From MADRE3 sp963718195 (GTDB lineage Bacteria > Desulfobacterota > Desulfobulbia > Desulfobulbales > Desulfocapsaceae), in NCBI GenBank assembly GCA_963718195.1, contig CAVQYQ010000006.1, forward strand, positions 992,001-1,056,000: a stretch of 64,000 bases of DNA, in the 5' to 3' direction. This document shows positions 8,994 to 18,245 of this stretch, in pieces. Position 1 is the first letter of the stretch, and each line of letters starts with the position of its first letter. The translations under genes and the position numbers were made by a program. The notes under the pieces are model-generated. The model searched no databases, had not been told where the DNA came from, and saw nothing but the letters and a program-made list of their open reading frames with translations.

Positions 8994-10037
8994 TTATTCC
9001 TTTTCTTCCCAGTTTAGGACAACCTTGCCCGATTTACCGGACCGCATCACTTCAAACCCCTTTTCATACTCGGTATAGTGGAACCTGTGAGTGATAAGGT
9101 CGGAGATATCGAGTCCGGTCTGGATCATAGCGGTCATCTTGTACCAGGTCTCAAACATTTCCCGACCATAGATACCTTTCAGGGTGAGTCCGTTGAAAAC
9201 CACCTTGGTCCAGTTGATCGCGCTGTTGTCTGGTAGGATGCCGAGTAAGGCTATTTTTCCACCGTGACACATGCTGTCGAGCATGGTATTAAGCGCTGCG
9301 GGGCTACCCGACATCTCCAGTCCCACGTCGAACCCCTCACGCATCTCAAGCTCCATCTGTACCCGTTGCAGGTCTCCTTCGGCTATATTCACCACCCGTG
9401 TGGCTCCTGCATTTTGTGCCAGTTTCAGACGATACGGATTTAGATCGGTTACGACGATGTGGCGGGCGCCCGCGTGTCTGGCGATGGCTGTGGCCATGCA
9501 GCCGATTGGACCTGCGCCGGTTATGAGAACGTCTTCGCCAAGGACGTCAAAAGAGAGTGCGGTGTGAACGGCGTTACCCAAGGGGTCAAAACATGTGAGG
9601 ACATCGAGCGGGATGTTGGGGGCGCAATACCAGACATTGGTCACGGGGATGGTGAGATATTCGGCATAGGCCCCGCTTCGGTTGACCCCCACGCCGCTGG
9701 TACGGGAGCAGAGGTGACGCCGTCCCGCAAGACAGTTCCTGCAGTGGCCGCAAACCAGATGACCTTCGCCGGAGACCAGATCCCCTTTTTCAAAGTCGTG
9801 GACGTTTTCGCCCATGTTCGCCACTCTGCCCACAAACTCATGGCCAACGACCATGGGGACGGGAATCGTTTTTTGCGCCCATTCGTTCCAATTATAGATG
9901 TGGACATCGGTTCCACAGATGGCGGTCCTGAGTATCTTGATGAGAACCTCGTTTTTGCCAGGAACAGGTACATCCACGTCTTCCAACCACAACCCCTGCT
10001 CATTTTTCGACTTTACCAGTGCTTTCATGGTTGCCAT
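8994..10037 (-). CDS. tdh: L-threonine 3-dehydrogenase
   Basis: Zinc-dependent medium-chain dehydrogenase (347 aa) that oxidises L-threonine to 2-amino-3-ketobutyrate with NAD+. The catalytic-zinc Cys lies in ILRTAICGTDVHIYNW, the structural-zinc Cys set in CGHCRNCLAGRRHLC, and the Rossmann motif in DVLITGAGPIGCMATA. VPMVVGHEFVGRV is the usual GHE site. A good ribosome binding site (GGAGGATACC) precedes the ATG at 10037. It is the first gene of the tdh-kbl unit, transcribed away from the PLP enzyme gene on the other side of a 198-bp gap. Confidence 0.94.
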   Translation of the reverse strand: MATMKALVKSKNEQGLWLEDVDVPVPGKNEVLIKILRTAICGTDVHIYNWNEWAQKTIPVPMVVGHEFVGRVANMGENVHDFEKGDLVSGEGHLVCGHCRNCLAGRRHLCSRTSGVGVNRSGAYAEYLTIPVTNVWYCAPNIPLDVLTCFDPLGNAVHTALSFDVLGEDVLITGAGPIGCMATAIARHAGARHIVVTDLNPYRLKLAQNAGATRVVNIAEGDLQRVQMELEMREGFDVGLEMSGSPAALNTMLDSMCHGGKIALLGILPDNSAINWTKVVFNGLTLKGIYGREMFETWYKMTAMIQTGLDISDLITHRFHYTEYEKGFEVMRSGKSGKVVLNWEEKE

Positions 10038-10181
10038 GGTATCCTCCGGGTGATGGTAGTCTATGTTATGCAGATGTTCTTACTAATATTCTACCATAAA
10101 GGTTTGCAGAGATGGTTATAATTAAAGTAATGGTCATGAGGTTTATGGCAATGATAAAGCGTTTGACCGTGCCTCATTGAC

Positions 10182-10217
10182 AAAGGTGTTACAAGAGAGA
10201 AGGCCCCACCTTTTTAA
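10182..10217 (+). promoter_or_regulatory. Leader hairpin with T run, possible attenuator
   Basis: AAAGGTG (10182-10188) can pair with CACCTTT (10206-10212) and is followed by TTTTT, giving an intrinsic-terminator-like element about 20 bases before the start codon of the PLP enzyme gene. It contains no recognisable SAM riboswitch or T-box consensus. The stem is short, so an attenuation role is only a suggestion. Confidence 0.35.
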
Positions 10218-10235
10218 AAACCATGGGAGGGAGAT

Positions 10236-11672
10236 ATGGCACCAAAAGCGAGTGACATCATCGTCACACCCGGGATGCAGGAATATATCGATGCCAACAA
10301 CGATTACCTGGCAAGACGCGCGGACTATATTGAAAATCAGGTAAAAAAATGGAGGTTTGATACCATCGCTGTCCACGGCCTCTACTCTGTACAGGATGCG
10401 ATTGAGGATTACCAGGGGGCCATTATCGAGCCGGCTTTCATGTCCGCCTCGCAGGCTTACAGGGATTCCGATGAGATGGCGGCGGCGCTCGCCTACCGGA
10501 TTCCCACCTGGTGTTATTCCCGCATCGCAAATCCTTCGACCTACTACTATGAGTGGACCCTGGCCTTACTTGAAGGATACGGTTTTGACGGGGAAACATC
10601 CTGTTGTTCCACCTCTTCGGGGATGGCGGCGATCATGACTGCAGTTCAGCCGTTTCTGCAGCAGACGGCCAAGAGCCGTCAGCCTCTTAATTTCTTAGCC
10701 ACTGCCCAGTGTTACGGCGGAACGTTCCAGCAATTTGCCGTCCGCTTCATGCAGGAGAGAAACATCGAGTGCCGCTGGGTGAGTAATGCAGAGAATTTGG
10801 ATGAATGGGAGAAGAAGATAGATAATAATACCCGGTTTCTCTACGGAGAATTGCCCAGTAATCCGCAACTGGGATTTTTTGATATCAAGAAGGTGGCGGA
10901 TCTGGCACATAGTCATAACCTACCGCTTATCTGTGATTCTACGATTGCCACACCGGCACTTCTTCGCCCCATTTGTCATGGCGCTGATATTGTCGTTCAG
11001 TCGGTGACCAAGAGTCTTTCGAGTTCGGGCTTCGGAATTTGCGGGGCAGTCATTGCCCGCAAGGACCTTACCTCAAACCTGGAGGTGGAGGGGTTAAAAG
11101 AGGATTTCGCCCTGCACGTAAAATTTTTGCAGAACAGGGACCTGGGGCCGAACCTGCATCCAATACAGGCTGTTCTGGCCTTAAACGACATGCGCACCAT
11201 CCGCTCGAAAATGGATCTGATGAGCCGGAATAGCATGAAAGTAGCTTGTTTCCTCAAAGATCACCCACAGGTTGAAAGCGTCCAGTATCTCGGCCATCCG
11301 GACCATCCCCTGCACGAATTGGCAAGCCGCTATCTGTGGCTTGTGGATGCTGAGCAAGACGAAATGTACGGGAAACCCGTGAACAGGTACGGCCACCTGC
11401 TTTCCTTCTGCGTTGCAGGCGGTGTGGAGAAAACCCACCACTTTTTCGACAACCTACAGCGTATCTGGCGGGCGACCGACCTGGGGAGGATAAAATCGGT
11501 AGCGACCATTCCGGCAATCTCGACCCATCAGCAGCAGGGCGAGGAAGGGCGGGCCATGGCCAACATCCCGCCCAATATGGTGCGGCTCTGTGTGGGCGCG
11601 GAACATCCGGATGATATCATCGCTGATCTGGACCAGGCGTTGCTCATGGCGAAGAGGGGAGCAACCGGTTGA
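10236..11672 (+). CDS. Cys/Met-metabolism PLP enzyme (cystathionine synthase/lyase-like)
   Basis: A 478-aa fold-type I PLP enzyme of the trans-sulfuration family. The cofactor lysine is in VQSVTKSLSSSGFGICGAV; other family segments are CYSRIANPSTYYYEWTLALLEG (tyrosine/arginine phosphate-binding region), CCSTSSGMAAIMTA and LPLICDSTIATP, ending with NMVRLCVGAEHPDDIIADL. It is longer than cystathionine gamma-synthase or lyase (about 380-400 aa), with an N-terminal extension of roughly 60 residues. Substrate (O-acyl-homoserine, cystathionine, methionine) cannot be decided from sequence. GGGAGGGAG precedes the start. It diverges from tdh-kbl, consistent with amino-acid turnover. Confidence 0.8.
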   Translation: MAPKASDIIVTPGMQEYIDANNDYLARRADYIENQVKKWRFDTIAVHGLYSVQDAIEDYQGAIIEPAFMSASQAYRDSDEMAAALAYRIPTWCYSRIANPSTYYYEWTLALLEGYGFDGETSCCSTSSGMAAIMTAVQPFLQQTAKSRQPLNFLATAQCYGGTFQQFAVRFMQERNIECRWVSNAENLDEWEKKIDNNTRFLYGELPSNPQLGFFDIKKVADLAHSHNLPLICDSTIATPALLRPICHGADIVVQSVTKSLSSSGFGICGAVIARKDLTSNLEVEGLKEDFALHVKFLQNRDLGPNLHPIQAVLALNDMRTIRSKMDLMSRNSMKVACFLKDHPQVESVQYLGHPDHPLHELASRYLWLVDAEQDEMYGKPVNRYGHLLSFCVAGGVEKTHHFFDNLQRIWRATDLGRIKSVATIPAISTHQQQGEEGRAMANIPPNMVRLCVGAEHPDDIIADLDQALLMAKRGATG

Positions 11673-11786
11673 GAAGGTCGGGAGAATCATGATGTAAATT
11701 ACCACTTGTGTCGCCTCTATAATCAACAGTCTCATCCATCGGCTCAAAAGGTTTTTTTGTCTCTTTTCAAGTAAAAGAAATAATAG

Positions 11787-11843
11787 ATATTCAAGTCTTA
11801 GACTGAGGAGAGGCAGTAAATACTTAACTCAGTCTTGAATAAT
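11787..11843. repeat. Imperfect inverted repeat in the gap between convergent genes
   Basis: TATTCAAGTCTTAGACTGAG (about 11788-11807) faces CTCAGTCTTGAATA (about 11828-11841); the arms pair with a small bulge. It lies between the end of the PLP enzyme gene and the end of the efflux operon, so it may serve as a bidirectional terminator. Confidence 0.35.
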
Positions 11844-11948
11844 TATTTAATGTGAAAAAGACGATATCGTCACTATCTATAACTTTCTCCGATGCTCAAT
11901 ACTAAAGTCCTTATGTCCCTGTAAGTTTTCCCCAGGTTTTATTGACTA

Positions 11949-13148
11949 TTATTCGGCCCGCAATGCTTCGACAGGATCGAGGTTGGCGGCGTGGCTGGCT
12001 GGCAGCACCCCGGCAAGCAGGCCGATGACCGCTGCAAGAATTTCTGCATAGAGTGCATACTGCCAGGGGGTATGGGTCGGTAAGGCTGGAACGAATTCAC
12101 CGAGCAGCCAGGCGCCCCCGGCCCCGACAATTAATCCAGCCAAGCCGCCCAGGCCGGCGAGAACGACTGCTTCACCCAGGAATAGGAAGAGAATCTGCCG
12201 ACGGTCGGCACCAAGCGCTCTGAGCAGCCCGATCTCGGGAATACGCTCATTAACAGCGATGGTCATAATGGTGATAATTCCTACGCCGCCCACGAGCAGA
12301 GAGATCGCACCTAGACCGCCAACGGCAAGTGTCAGGATGTCCAAAACTGAACCGAGAACCTTCAGCATTTCATCCTGGGTGGTAATCGTGAAATCCTCGT
12401 AGCCGTGCCGAGTAGTCAACATCTTTTTTAGTTTTGCTGCGATAGTCTTTGATTGCAGACCTTCCCGATAGAGAACATCTATTTCCATCAGGCTTTCAAG
12501 GTTAAAAAGGCTCATCGCCCGATTCGTTGGAATATAGACGGCATCATCAAGGTCGAAGCCGAGCATCTGTCCTTTTGACTCCATGACTCCGATGACCCGA
12601 AAGCGCTCACCACCAATCCTGACAAGTCGGCCCAGTGGACTGCTGCTGCCGAACAGCTCGTGATACACTTTACTACCTAGAACGACAAAGGAACGAGCGG
12701 CCTGGCTGTCATCATTGGGCAGAAATCGGCCCATGGCGACGTTAATCTGCCAGACTCTGGACCCGGAAGGTCCAACCCCCAGTACATTGGTACGGCGGCT
12801 CCGCTTTTCATGTTCCACCGCGGCATTTCCCTGGATTACCGAAACGGTGTCAATAACCCCCGGAATATGCCTGAGCGCCTCTTCGTCAGCGATTGTCAGC
12901 GGCCGAACCGTGTTGATAAGCGCTCCAGACATGCCTGCGGTGGTGGTACGACCGGGGTTAATGCCGATCAAGTTGGTGCCGAACTGGGTAAACTCGGCCA
13001 GGGTGAAGCGATGAACCCCTTCTCCGATAGAGGTGAGCAGAACGACGGCCGCGATACCGACGGCAATGCCAAGTAAGGTTAAAAAGCTGCGCAGGCGCTG
13101 GTCAAGCAGGGAGCTGAGAGAAATCCTGAAAATGTCTCTGAAAAGCAT
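11949..13148 (-). CDS. MacB/FtsX-type ABC transporter permease (second copy)
   Basis: A 399-aa permease of the MacB-like family: an N-terminal membrane segment (FLTLLGIAVGIAAVVLLTSI), a large periplasmic domain (residues about 45-270), and three C-terminal membrane segments including AISLLVGGVGIITIMTIAVN and ERIPEIGLLRALGADRRQIL, the FtsX-type coupling region. It has the usual AGVLPASHAANLDPVEALRAE ending. Last gene of the efflux operon, 6 bases after the first permease and similar to it, so the transporter may be a permease heterodimer. Confidence 0.87.
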   Translation of the reverse strand: MLFRDIFRISLSSLLDQRLRSFLTLLGIAVGIAAVVLLTSIGEGVHRFTLAEFTQFGTNLIGINPGRTTTAGMSGALINTVRPLTIADEEALRHIPGVIDTVSVIQGNAAVEHEKRSRRTNVLGVGPSGSRVWQINVAMGRFLPNDDSQAARSFVVLGSKVYHELFGSSSPLGRLVRIGGERFRVIGVMESKGQMLGFDLDDAVYIPTNRAMSLFNLESLMEIDVLYREGLQSKTIAAKLKKMLTTRHGYEDFTITTQDEMLKVLGSVLDILTLAVGGLGAISLLVGGVGIITIMTIAVNERIPEIGLLRALGADRRQILFLFLGEAVVLAGLGGLAGLIVGAGGAWLLGEFVPALPTHTPWQYALYAEILAAVIGLLAGVLPASHAANLDPVEALRAE

Positions 13149-13154
13149 AGCGGA

Positions 13155-14360
13155 TCACCGTCTGGATAGCGCAAGTACCGGGTCGAGCCGAGCGGCCTGC
13201 CGAGCCGGTAAAACACCAAAAACAAGTCCGGTAACGAGGGCAACACCGACCGCTGCAGCAAGCGACCAGGTTGGTGCGGAAATTGGTAACTGCGGAAAAA
13301 TTCTGGACAGCACTTCATTAGCAAGTGCAGCCAGGATAAGGCCAAGGTTTGCACCGATCAGGGAAAGGATTGCCGATTCTGCCAGGAACAAAGAGATTAT
13401 TTGCCCCTTCGGTGTGCCGATAGCCTTGAGCAGTCCTACTTCAGCTTTGCGCTGAGAGACAGCGATCAGCATGACGTTCATGATTAAAATACCGGCAACA
13501 GCCAAACTGATGGCGGCGATCCCCGCCACCGTCAGCGTCAGGACTGCGAAAATCCGGTCAAAGGTTGCCAAAACTGCATCCTGGCTGATAACGGTGATAT
13601 CATCTTCACCATCGTGACGTTCTTTGATGGTACTGATAATTGACTGCTTAGCTCGGGCGATGGCTTCTCTGTCCCGAGCCTCTATCATGATCCTAAAAAG
13701 TGAAGGGTTGTCAAACAGTGCCTGCGCAGAGGCCACCGGGATGACAATGACATCGCCCATGTCCAGGCCGACCGACTGCCCTTTTTTTGCCATGACCCCG
13801 ATCACACGAAAGCGTCGGTCGCCTATACGGAGCGTTTCTCCCAGAGGGGATGAATTGCCGAAAAGCTCTTGCTTTGTTTTGTAACCGAGGACGCAAATAG
13901 ATGTTGCGCGCGACGGGTCTGACTCGGGAAGAAATCGGCCCTGGGTCATATTCATTTGGCGGATATGATAGAGATGGGGTGTCGATCCGATGATGGTTAC
14001 TTCCCGTTCTCGGCCAGCTTTGGAAACAGGTGCAGCACCAACAGAAATAGGCGCCACATAGCGGATGGCTGAGGAGCGCAGCAGTGCAGTGGCATCATCT
14101 AAGGTTAGATCACGGGGTGTTATGCCAAGCAGGGGAGGTGGCCCGCCAACGGTTTCAGAGCGTCCAGGCAGGACGATGAGCAGATTGGTTCCAAGTGATG
14201 AGAACTCGCCGACTACATAGCGTCGTGCTCCCTCGCCCAGAGCAGACAACACGACAACCGAACCGACGCCGATGGCCATGGCCAGAAGCATCAAGCCCGT
14301 TCTTGTTGGGTAGCCGGATAGAGCCTTCAGGGCGTAGCGGATAATGTCGATAAGCTTCAA
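13155..14360 (-). CDS. MacB/FtsX-type ABC transporter permease (first copy)
   Basis: A 401-aa paralogue of the following gene with the same layout: N-terminal membrane segment (GLMLLAMAIGVGSVVVLSAL), a periplasmic domain with GRFLPESDPSRATSICVLG, and C-terminal membrane segments followed by the coupling motif KAEVGLLKAIGTPKGQIISL and FGVLPARQAARLDPVLALS. The start appears to be a TTG at 14360 after GGA; no ATG fits better. Two full permease genes with one ATPase suggest a heterodimeric MacB-like machine, which normally has one fused permease-ATPase. Confidence 0.87.
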   Translation of the reverse strand: MKLIDIIRYALKALSGYPTRTGLMLLAMAIGVGSVVVLSALGEGARRYVVGEFSSLGTNLLIVLPGRSETVGGPPPLLGITPRDLTLDDATALLRSSAIRYVAPISVGAAPVSKAGREREVTIIGSTPHLYHIRQMNMTQGRFLPESDPSRATSICVLGYKTKQELFGNSSPLGETLRIGDRRFRVIGVMAKKGQSVGLDMGDVIVIPVASAQALFDNPSLFRIMIEARDREAIARAKQSIISTIKERHDGEDDITVISQDAVLATFDRIFAVLTLTVAGIAAISLAVAGILIMNVMLIAVSQRKAEVGLLKAIGTPKGQIISLFLAESAILSLIGANLGLILAALANEVLSRIFPQLPISAPTWSLAAAVGVALVTGLVFGVLPARQAARLDPVLALSRR

Positions 14361-14380
14361 ATCGTTAATCCTGTCGGTAT

Positions 14381-15055
14381 TCAGCTCGAACTATCTGAGT
14401 CGATCAAACCATCCACCATACGTATCCGTCGTCTGGCGCGTTTACCCAATTCCGGATCGTGTGTAACCATGACCAGAGTCAACCCCTCATGATTGAGCGA
14501 TTCTATAATGTTAATCACGTCCTGTCCGGAAGCGCGATCAAGATTTCCGGTTGGTTCATCGGCAAGCAGAATATGAGGCTGCATAATTGTCGCCCGGGCG
14601 ATAGCAACGCGCTGCCGTTGTCCGCCGGAAAGCTGGTCTGGACGATGTTTGGCTCGGTCGGACAGGCCGAAGGCCTGCAGCATGCTGTTAACCCGGTCTT
14701 TACGTAAACTGCTGGCGAGTCCGGCCAACATCATGGGCAGTTCTATGTTCTCCGCTGCTGACATACGTGGAACGAGATGGAAAAATTGAAAAACAAAACC
14801 TATTTTATGACGCCGTAGTGCTGCCTGCTGGGCATCACCAAGCGTTGTCATGTTTTCTCCCTCAAGATGGTAGGTTCCACTGTCGGGCCGGTCAAGCAAG
14901 CCTATAATGTTCAGCAGGGTTGATTTGCCGGAGCCTGAAGGTCCCATGATGGAGACGTATTCTCCTGATGAGATGGTAATATCAATATCGTGCAGGGCCG
15001 TTACCTGTTCTTCACCCACCTGGAACTGTCGGCATATTCCAGACAGGTTGATCAT
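14381..15055 (-). CDS. ABC transporter ATPase, MacB/LolD type
   Basis: A 224-aa nucleotide-binding subunit. Walker A is GPSGSGKSTLLN, Q-loop FVFQFFHLVPRM, signature LSGGQRQRVAIARA, Walker B ILLADEPTGNLD, and the switch histidine is in VMVTHDPELG. It powers export by the two permeases downstream. Its ATG overlaps the stop of the membrane-fusion gene (ATGA), which indicates translational coupling. Substrate unknown; MacAB-like systems export macrolides, peptides or lipidic compounds. Confidence 0.92.
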   Translation of the reverse strand: MINLSGICRQFQVGEEQVTALHDIDITISSGEYVSIMGPSGSGKSTLLNIIGLLDRPDSGTYHLEGENMTTLGDAQQAALRRHKIGFVFQFFHLVPRMSAAENIELPMMLAGLASSLRKDRVNSMLQAFGLSDRAKHRPDQLSGGQRQRVAIARATIMQPHILLADEPTGNLDRASGQDVINIIESLNHEGLTLVMVTHDPELGKRARRRIRMVDGLIDSDSSS

Positions 15056-16203
15056 GGTTGACCTTCGGAGAGTACAACGGTGACGCCGTCTTTCAGTTCT
15101 GGCTTGTCGACGTTCACCACAACCTGAGTTCCTTCAGGCAAGCCGGACACCACCTCGGTAAAGGCCCAATTGCTCAGTCCGGCGGTAAAGGTTTGTTTGC
15201 TGATTGTGTTGTCCTGGTCCAAAAAGACATAGACAGCATTTCCTTCCATGACCGCTTCAGAGGGTACCTTCAGGGTATCGGTACGGACATCGAGAATTAT
15301 TTCCACATCGGCGCTGTATCCTGCAAGAAGATAGAAAAAGTCGTTATGATCGATAAAGTCCACCTCTATGTCGACCGTTCTGGCCTGTTTTGCCAGGTCG
15401 AGAACATACGGGGCGATACGACGAACTTTTCCAGCGAACTCGCGGTCGCGGAAGGCATCAAGAGAAATTCGGGTCACCATATCAACCCGAACTGCTGCGG
15501 CATCTACTTCGTCGATCGGGGCGGTTATATAAAAACAGGTGTTTTCAATGAGGTCAACAACCGGTGATGTCTGTATGCCGATCGGTGAGGGCGTCACATA
15601 TTCATTCAATTCCCCTTCAATTTTGGCAATGATGCCGGAAAAAGGAGCGACAAGTCGGGATCGGGAAAGATTCGTCCGGGCCAGTGAAATATGAGCAAGG
15701 CTCATTTGCACCGTGGCGCGAGAAGCTTCACACTTGGCTCTCAGGGACAAGGCCTCTGAGACTGCCATATCTGTTTGTTCCTGAGAGTTTACTTTGTTTT
15801 TAAATAACGTTTGTGCCCGTTTTGCTTGCCGGTTTGCCTCCTCAGCTGATTGGCAGGCTGCCGAGGCTTGGGCCTTGGCAACGGCTGCCTCCTGCTCTGC
15901 TACAGCTAATTGAGCCGAGAGGTCATCGTTCCAGATCTCCAGCAGCAAATCGCCCGTTTTAACCTGATCGCCCTCGTGAATGGGCAACGCTGCTATTTGG
16001 CCCCCGATGCTCGGTGACAATCGGGCCCGCCGACAGGCATTTACCGTACCAGCCCTGGTATTCGCAACGGTTTTCTCAACAATCCCAAGGGTAACCGGCC
16101 TGACCATCACCTCAATCGGTTTGGCTTTTGTTTTCTGCCAGATCAGAAAAGCAGTACAGGTGATCACCAACAACAGTACGAGCCATCGAATCAGCCTGCC
16201 CAT
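15052..16203 (-). CDS. Periplasmic membrane-fusion protein (HlyD/MacA-like)
   Basis: A 383-aa adaptor anchored by one N-terminal membrane segment (WLVLLLVITCTAFLIW). Then come the biotinyl-lipoyl half (ALPIHEGDQVKTGDLLLEIW), an alpha-helical hairpin (about residues 95-170, Ala/Gln-rich coiled coil), the second lipoyl half (RLVAPFSGIIAKI) and beta-barrel domains with FTAGLSNWAFTEVVSGLPEG. It bridges the ABC permeases to an outer-membrane channel; no TolC-type gene is in the window. First gene of the four-gene operon. Confidence 0.9.
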   Translation of the reverse strand: MGRLIRWLVLLLVITCTAFLIWQKTKAKPIEVMVRPVTLGIVEKTVANTRAGTVNACRRARLSPSIGGQIAALPIHEGDQVKTGDLLLEIWNDDLSAQLAVAEQEAAVAKAQASAACQSAEEANRQAKRAQTLFKNKVNSQEQTDMAVSEALSLRAKCEASRATVQMSLAHISLARTNLSRSRLVAPFSGIIAKIEGELNEYVTPSPIGIQTSPVVDLIENTCFYITAPIDEVDAAAVRVDMVTRISLDAFRDREFAGKVRRIAPYVLDLAKQARTVDIEVDFIDHNDFFYLLAGYSADVEIILDVRTDTLKVPSEAVMEGNAVYVFLDQDNTISKQTFTAGLSNWAFTEVVSGLPEGTQVVVNVDKPELKDGVTVVLSEGQP

Positions 16204-16510
16204 GTCAAATCTCCATTTATTTTCTTCTCTCAGGATTTAACCGGAACGTTCCTGCATACAGTCACAATTGTTTCTTTCACGCGTCAAAATTGATAAACAA
16301 ATCATACTAAAACGGGAGTCAGACGCGCCGAATGGTTTCTATGGGAACATGTAATGATCTTTTATCCTGTCAACTTAACACATTAGGTAAAAAAACACTT
16401 CTTATGATCTATGTTTATTATGGATGCAGGAGCGTCTATCACAGGAAAACTACAGGAGTCAATGAACAGCCAGCGTTTCGGAGGAATTCAAATTACTTGC
16501 TTATCTCATT

Positions 16511-16570
16511 TGATATTCTGTGTACCTGCGAAGCCGAAGGTCGCGGGTTCGAATCCCGCCTCGCCCACCA
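16511..16570 (+). repeat. tRNA 3'-end fragment, copy 2
   Basis: Bases 16529-16570 read CGAAGCCGAAGG, then T-arm GCGGG-TTCGAAT-CCCGC, acceptor strand CTCGCCC and ACCA. Compared with copy 1 one T-stem pair has changed on both sides (G-C here, A-T there), so pairing is kept. No 5' tRNA half is present. Shared sequence extends upstream (GATATTCTGTG) and downstream to the hairpin at 16607-16637, about 130 bp in all. Confidence 0.7.
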
Positions 16571-16606
16571 TGAAGAAAGTTGTTCTCGGGACGATTGAAT
16601 TTGAAA

Positions 16607-16637
16607 AAGCCCTTTATTGCTCAAAGATGATAGAGGG
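16607..16637. terminator. Stem-loop between tRNA fragment copy 2 and sbtM end
   Basis: CCCTTTAT pairs with ATAGAGGG across a short loop (one mismatch), matching the hairpin after copy 1. It lies a few bases beyond the sbtM stop codon, so it could serve as terminator for either strand. Confidence 0.4.
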
Positions 16638-16640
16638 TTA

Positions 16641-18194
16641 TCATTTTTTAAAACAATACGGATCGGGCTCGGTAAAAATATCACGACCGAACCCTTGAGA
16701 GACAGCGAGACAGCCTCCACAGACAGTTCTTATTTCACATTCCTGGCACGCTGATGATCCGGCTCTGTATCGTTTTGCTTGTTCACTATGATAAATTTCT
16801 GCGAAGCTCTGATGTTGAATATTTCCAATTGGTGAGTGAAGTTTTCGGCAGGCATGAACTTCTCCATCGGCAAGCAGAGAGACGAAGTTGAAGGCTGCAC
16901 CGCAGCCAAATCCAGTACAGCCGCCGGTGTAAGGTTTCTCTCTCTCATGGAGGACAAGGTTGAAAAAATTATCTTTCAAACTCATGTGTGGATTCACTTT
17001 GGCCGCTTCAATGTACTCTTCAAGAAAACTCGGATAATTTGAGGGGCTCACTGAACCAAGATCGGCACCTTCACCGATCATAGCTAATCGGTTGAAGGTG
17101 AAGAGGTCTACATAGCCTCTGAGGGCCTCTGCCAATGCAATGACCTCGCCAATGTTTTCCTGAGTGAGAGTCAGCATGACCATTGAATAGACTTCTATCT
17201 CCTTCAAAACCAGGAGGAAGTCGAGAACCCGGTTAAAATGTCCTTGCCCACGGATATAATCGTTGTGTTTCTGCAGTCCCTCCAGGCTGACCTGATAAAA
17301 TGCAGGCTTTTGGATTGCGACCATTTCTTTCATTTGCCTTTTTGAAACAGGATTGCCAAGGACAGCAATAAAAAATCCTCTGTCGGCAGTTTCTCGGTAG
17401 AGCTCATAGAAATGGGGATATAATAATGGGTTCCCGCCTGTAAAGGTTACTTGCGTGCAAACATGGTTCTGTTTGCAAAAATCATAAAGGTCATCCAGAA
17501 TTCTGATGGCCTGGTCAAGCTTTAAAGGTTTTCGATCGCTGCGATCATAGCAGTGACGGCAATGAAGGTCACATTTCTGGGTTATATGCCACTGCAGAGC
17601 GAATGTCTGGGCGCTAAAATACTCAGGATGGATAGAGCTGCTGCGCCGAAAACTACTGTCGCGAATAAGTTTTGAATGCGGCTCAAGAATGAACCCGCGA
17701 TCAATGGCTGCGTAGAGAATATCATCGATTGTCCCGATGGAAGTGCTACCTTCTCTGGCGGCCTGTGATGAACTTATTTTCTCACAGGTGAGTTTTATAG
17801 CGAGTAGATCATGGCCAGATGGTGTTTCAACATGGATGGTACCAGTGTCTTGCTTTTTGTATATCATAACCAATCCTTCCTCATTTTTCGGCCCGCAAGA
17901 AGGATTTACAAGAAAATCGGGTAGGCCAGACCATTGTACTGGGACTAATTCAAGCGTTGGGTTGATGGCTCGATTTGTGAGCTCCGTTAGTACCGGTGAT
18001 TGATCGTTTTTTATGAGATAACAGGCATATTCAATACGTAGCAGGTCAGCCAGATAAGGGTGCTTGCTGATTATATCCGGATGTTGATCAAAATATTCCG
18101 GTAGTATCTCTGGTGGAATTTCTGGTAGATTGGCTGGGAAATATTGATTTGAAACAGGGAATATTTTAGGGACAAAATGGTTGTATGCTGACAT
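16641..18194 (-). CDS. sbtM: Radical SAM/SPASM peptide maturase, SbtM (selenobiotic) family
   Basis: A 517-aa enzyme. Residues about 1-190 form an N-terminal region without motifs I know. The radical SAM core starts with the CX3CX2C cluster site CDLHCRHCYD (Cys208, 212, 215), followed by TFTGGNPLLYPHF and YQVSLEGLQKHNDYIRG. The C-terminal SPASM region holds GGCTGFGCGAAFNFVSLLADG, HACRKLHSPIGNI, CQECEIRTVCGGC and a final PYC for auxiliary Fe-S clusters. The length, layout and immediate Sec-peptide neighbour fit the thio(seleno)oxazole/selenobiotic maturase family as I recall it. The proposed role is modification of SbtA, probably at its Gly/Ser-Sec sites; the chemistry is not shown here. Start is the ATG at 18194; a TTG precedes it. 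Confidence 0.85.
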   Translation of the reverse strand: MSAYNHFVPKIFPVSNQYFPANLPEIPPEILPEYFDQHPDIISKHPYLADLLRIEYACYLIKNDQSPVLTELTNRAINPTLELVPVQWSGLPDFLVNPSCGPKNEEGLVMIYKKQDTGTIHVETPSGHDLLAIKLTCEKISSSQAAREGSTSIGTIDDILYAAIDRGFILEPHSKLIRDSSFRRSSSIHPEYFSAQTFALQWHITQKCDLHCRHCYDRSDRKPLKLDQAIRILDDLYDFCKQNHVCTQVTFTGGNPLLYPHFYELYRETADRGFFIAVLGNPVSKRQMKEMVAIQKPAFYQVSLEGLQKHNDYIRGQGHFNRVLDFLLVLKEIEVYSMVMLTLTQENIGEVIALAEALRGYVDLFTFNRLAMIGEGADLGSVSPSNYPSFLEEYIEAAKVNPHMSLKDNFFNLVLHEREKPYTGGCTGFGCGAAFNFVSLLADGEVHACRKLHSPIGNIQHQSFAEIYHSEQAKRYRAGSSACQECEIRTVCGGCLAVSQGFGRDIFTEPDPYCFKK

Positions 18195-18245
18195 CAAAAA
18201 AACTCAATGGCAGATGTTATGTAGAGGAGTTTTGCTAACGCGAGG

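Larger units (their letters stand above)
16204..16640. other. Non-coding stretch holding tRNA fragment copy 2
   Basis: No gene is visible apart from the tRNA 3' fragment and its hairpin listed separately. The left part is the likely promoter region of the efflux operon, which reads the other way. The right end abuts the stop of the radical SAM gene. Confidence 0.5.

Noticed and set aside
16495..16570. Complete tRNA gene
   Set aside because: The T-arm, acceptor 3' strand and CCA are present but no 5' acceptor strand (GGGCGAG), D-arm or anticodon stem can be found upstream. The same holds for the copies at 1128, 18811 and 22029.
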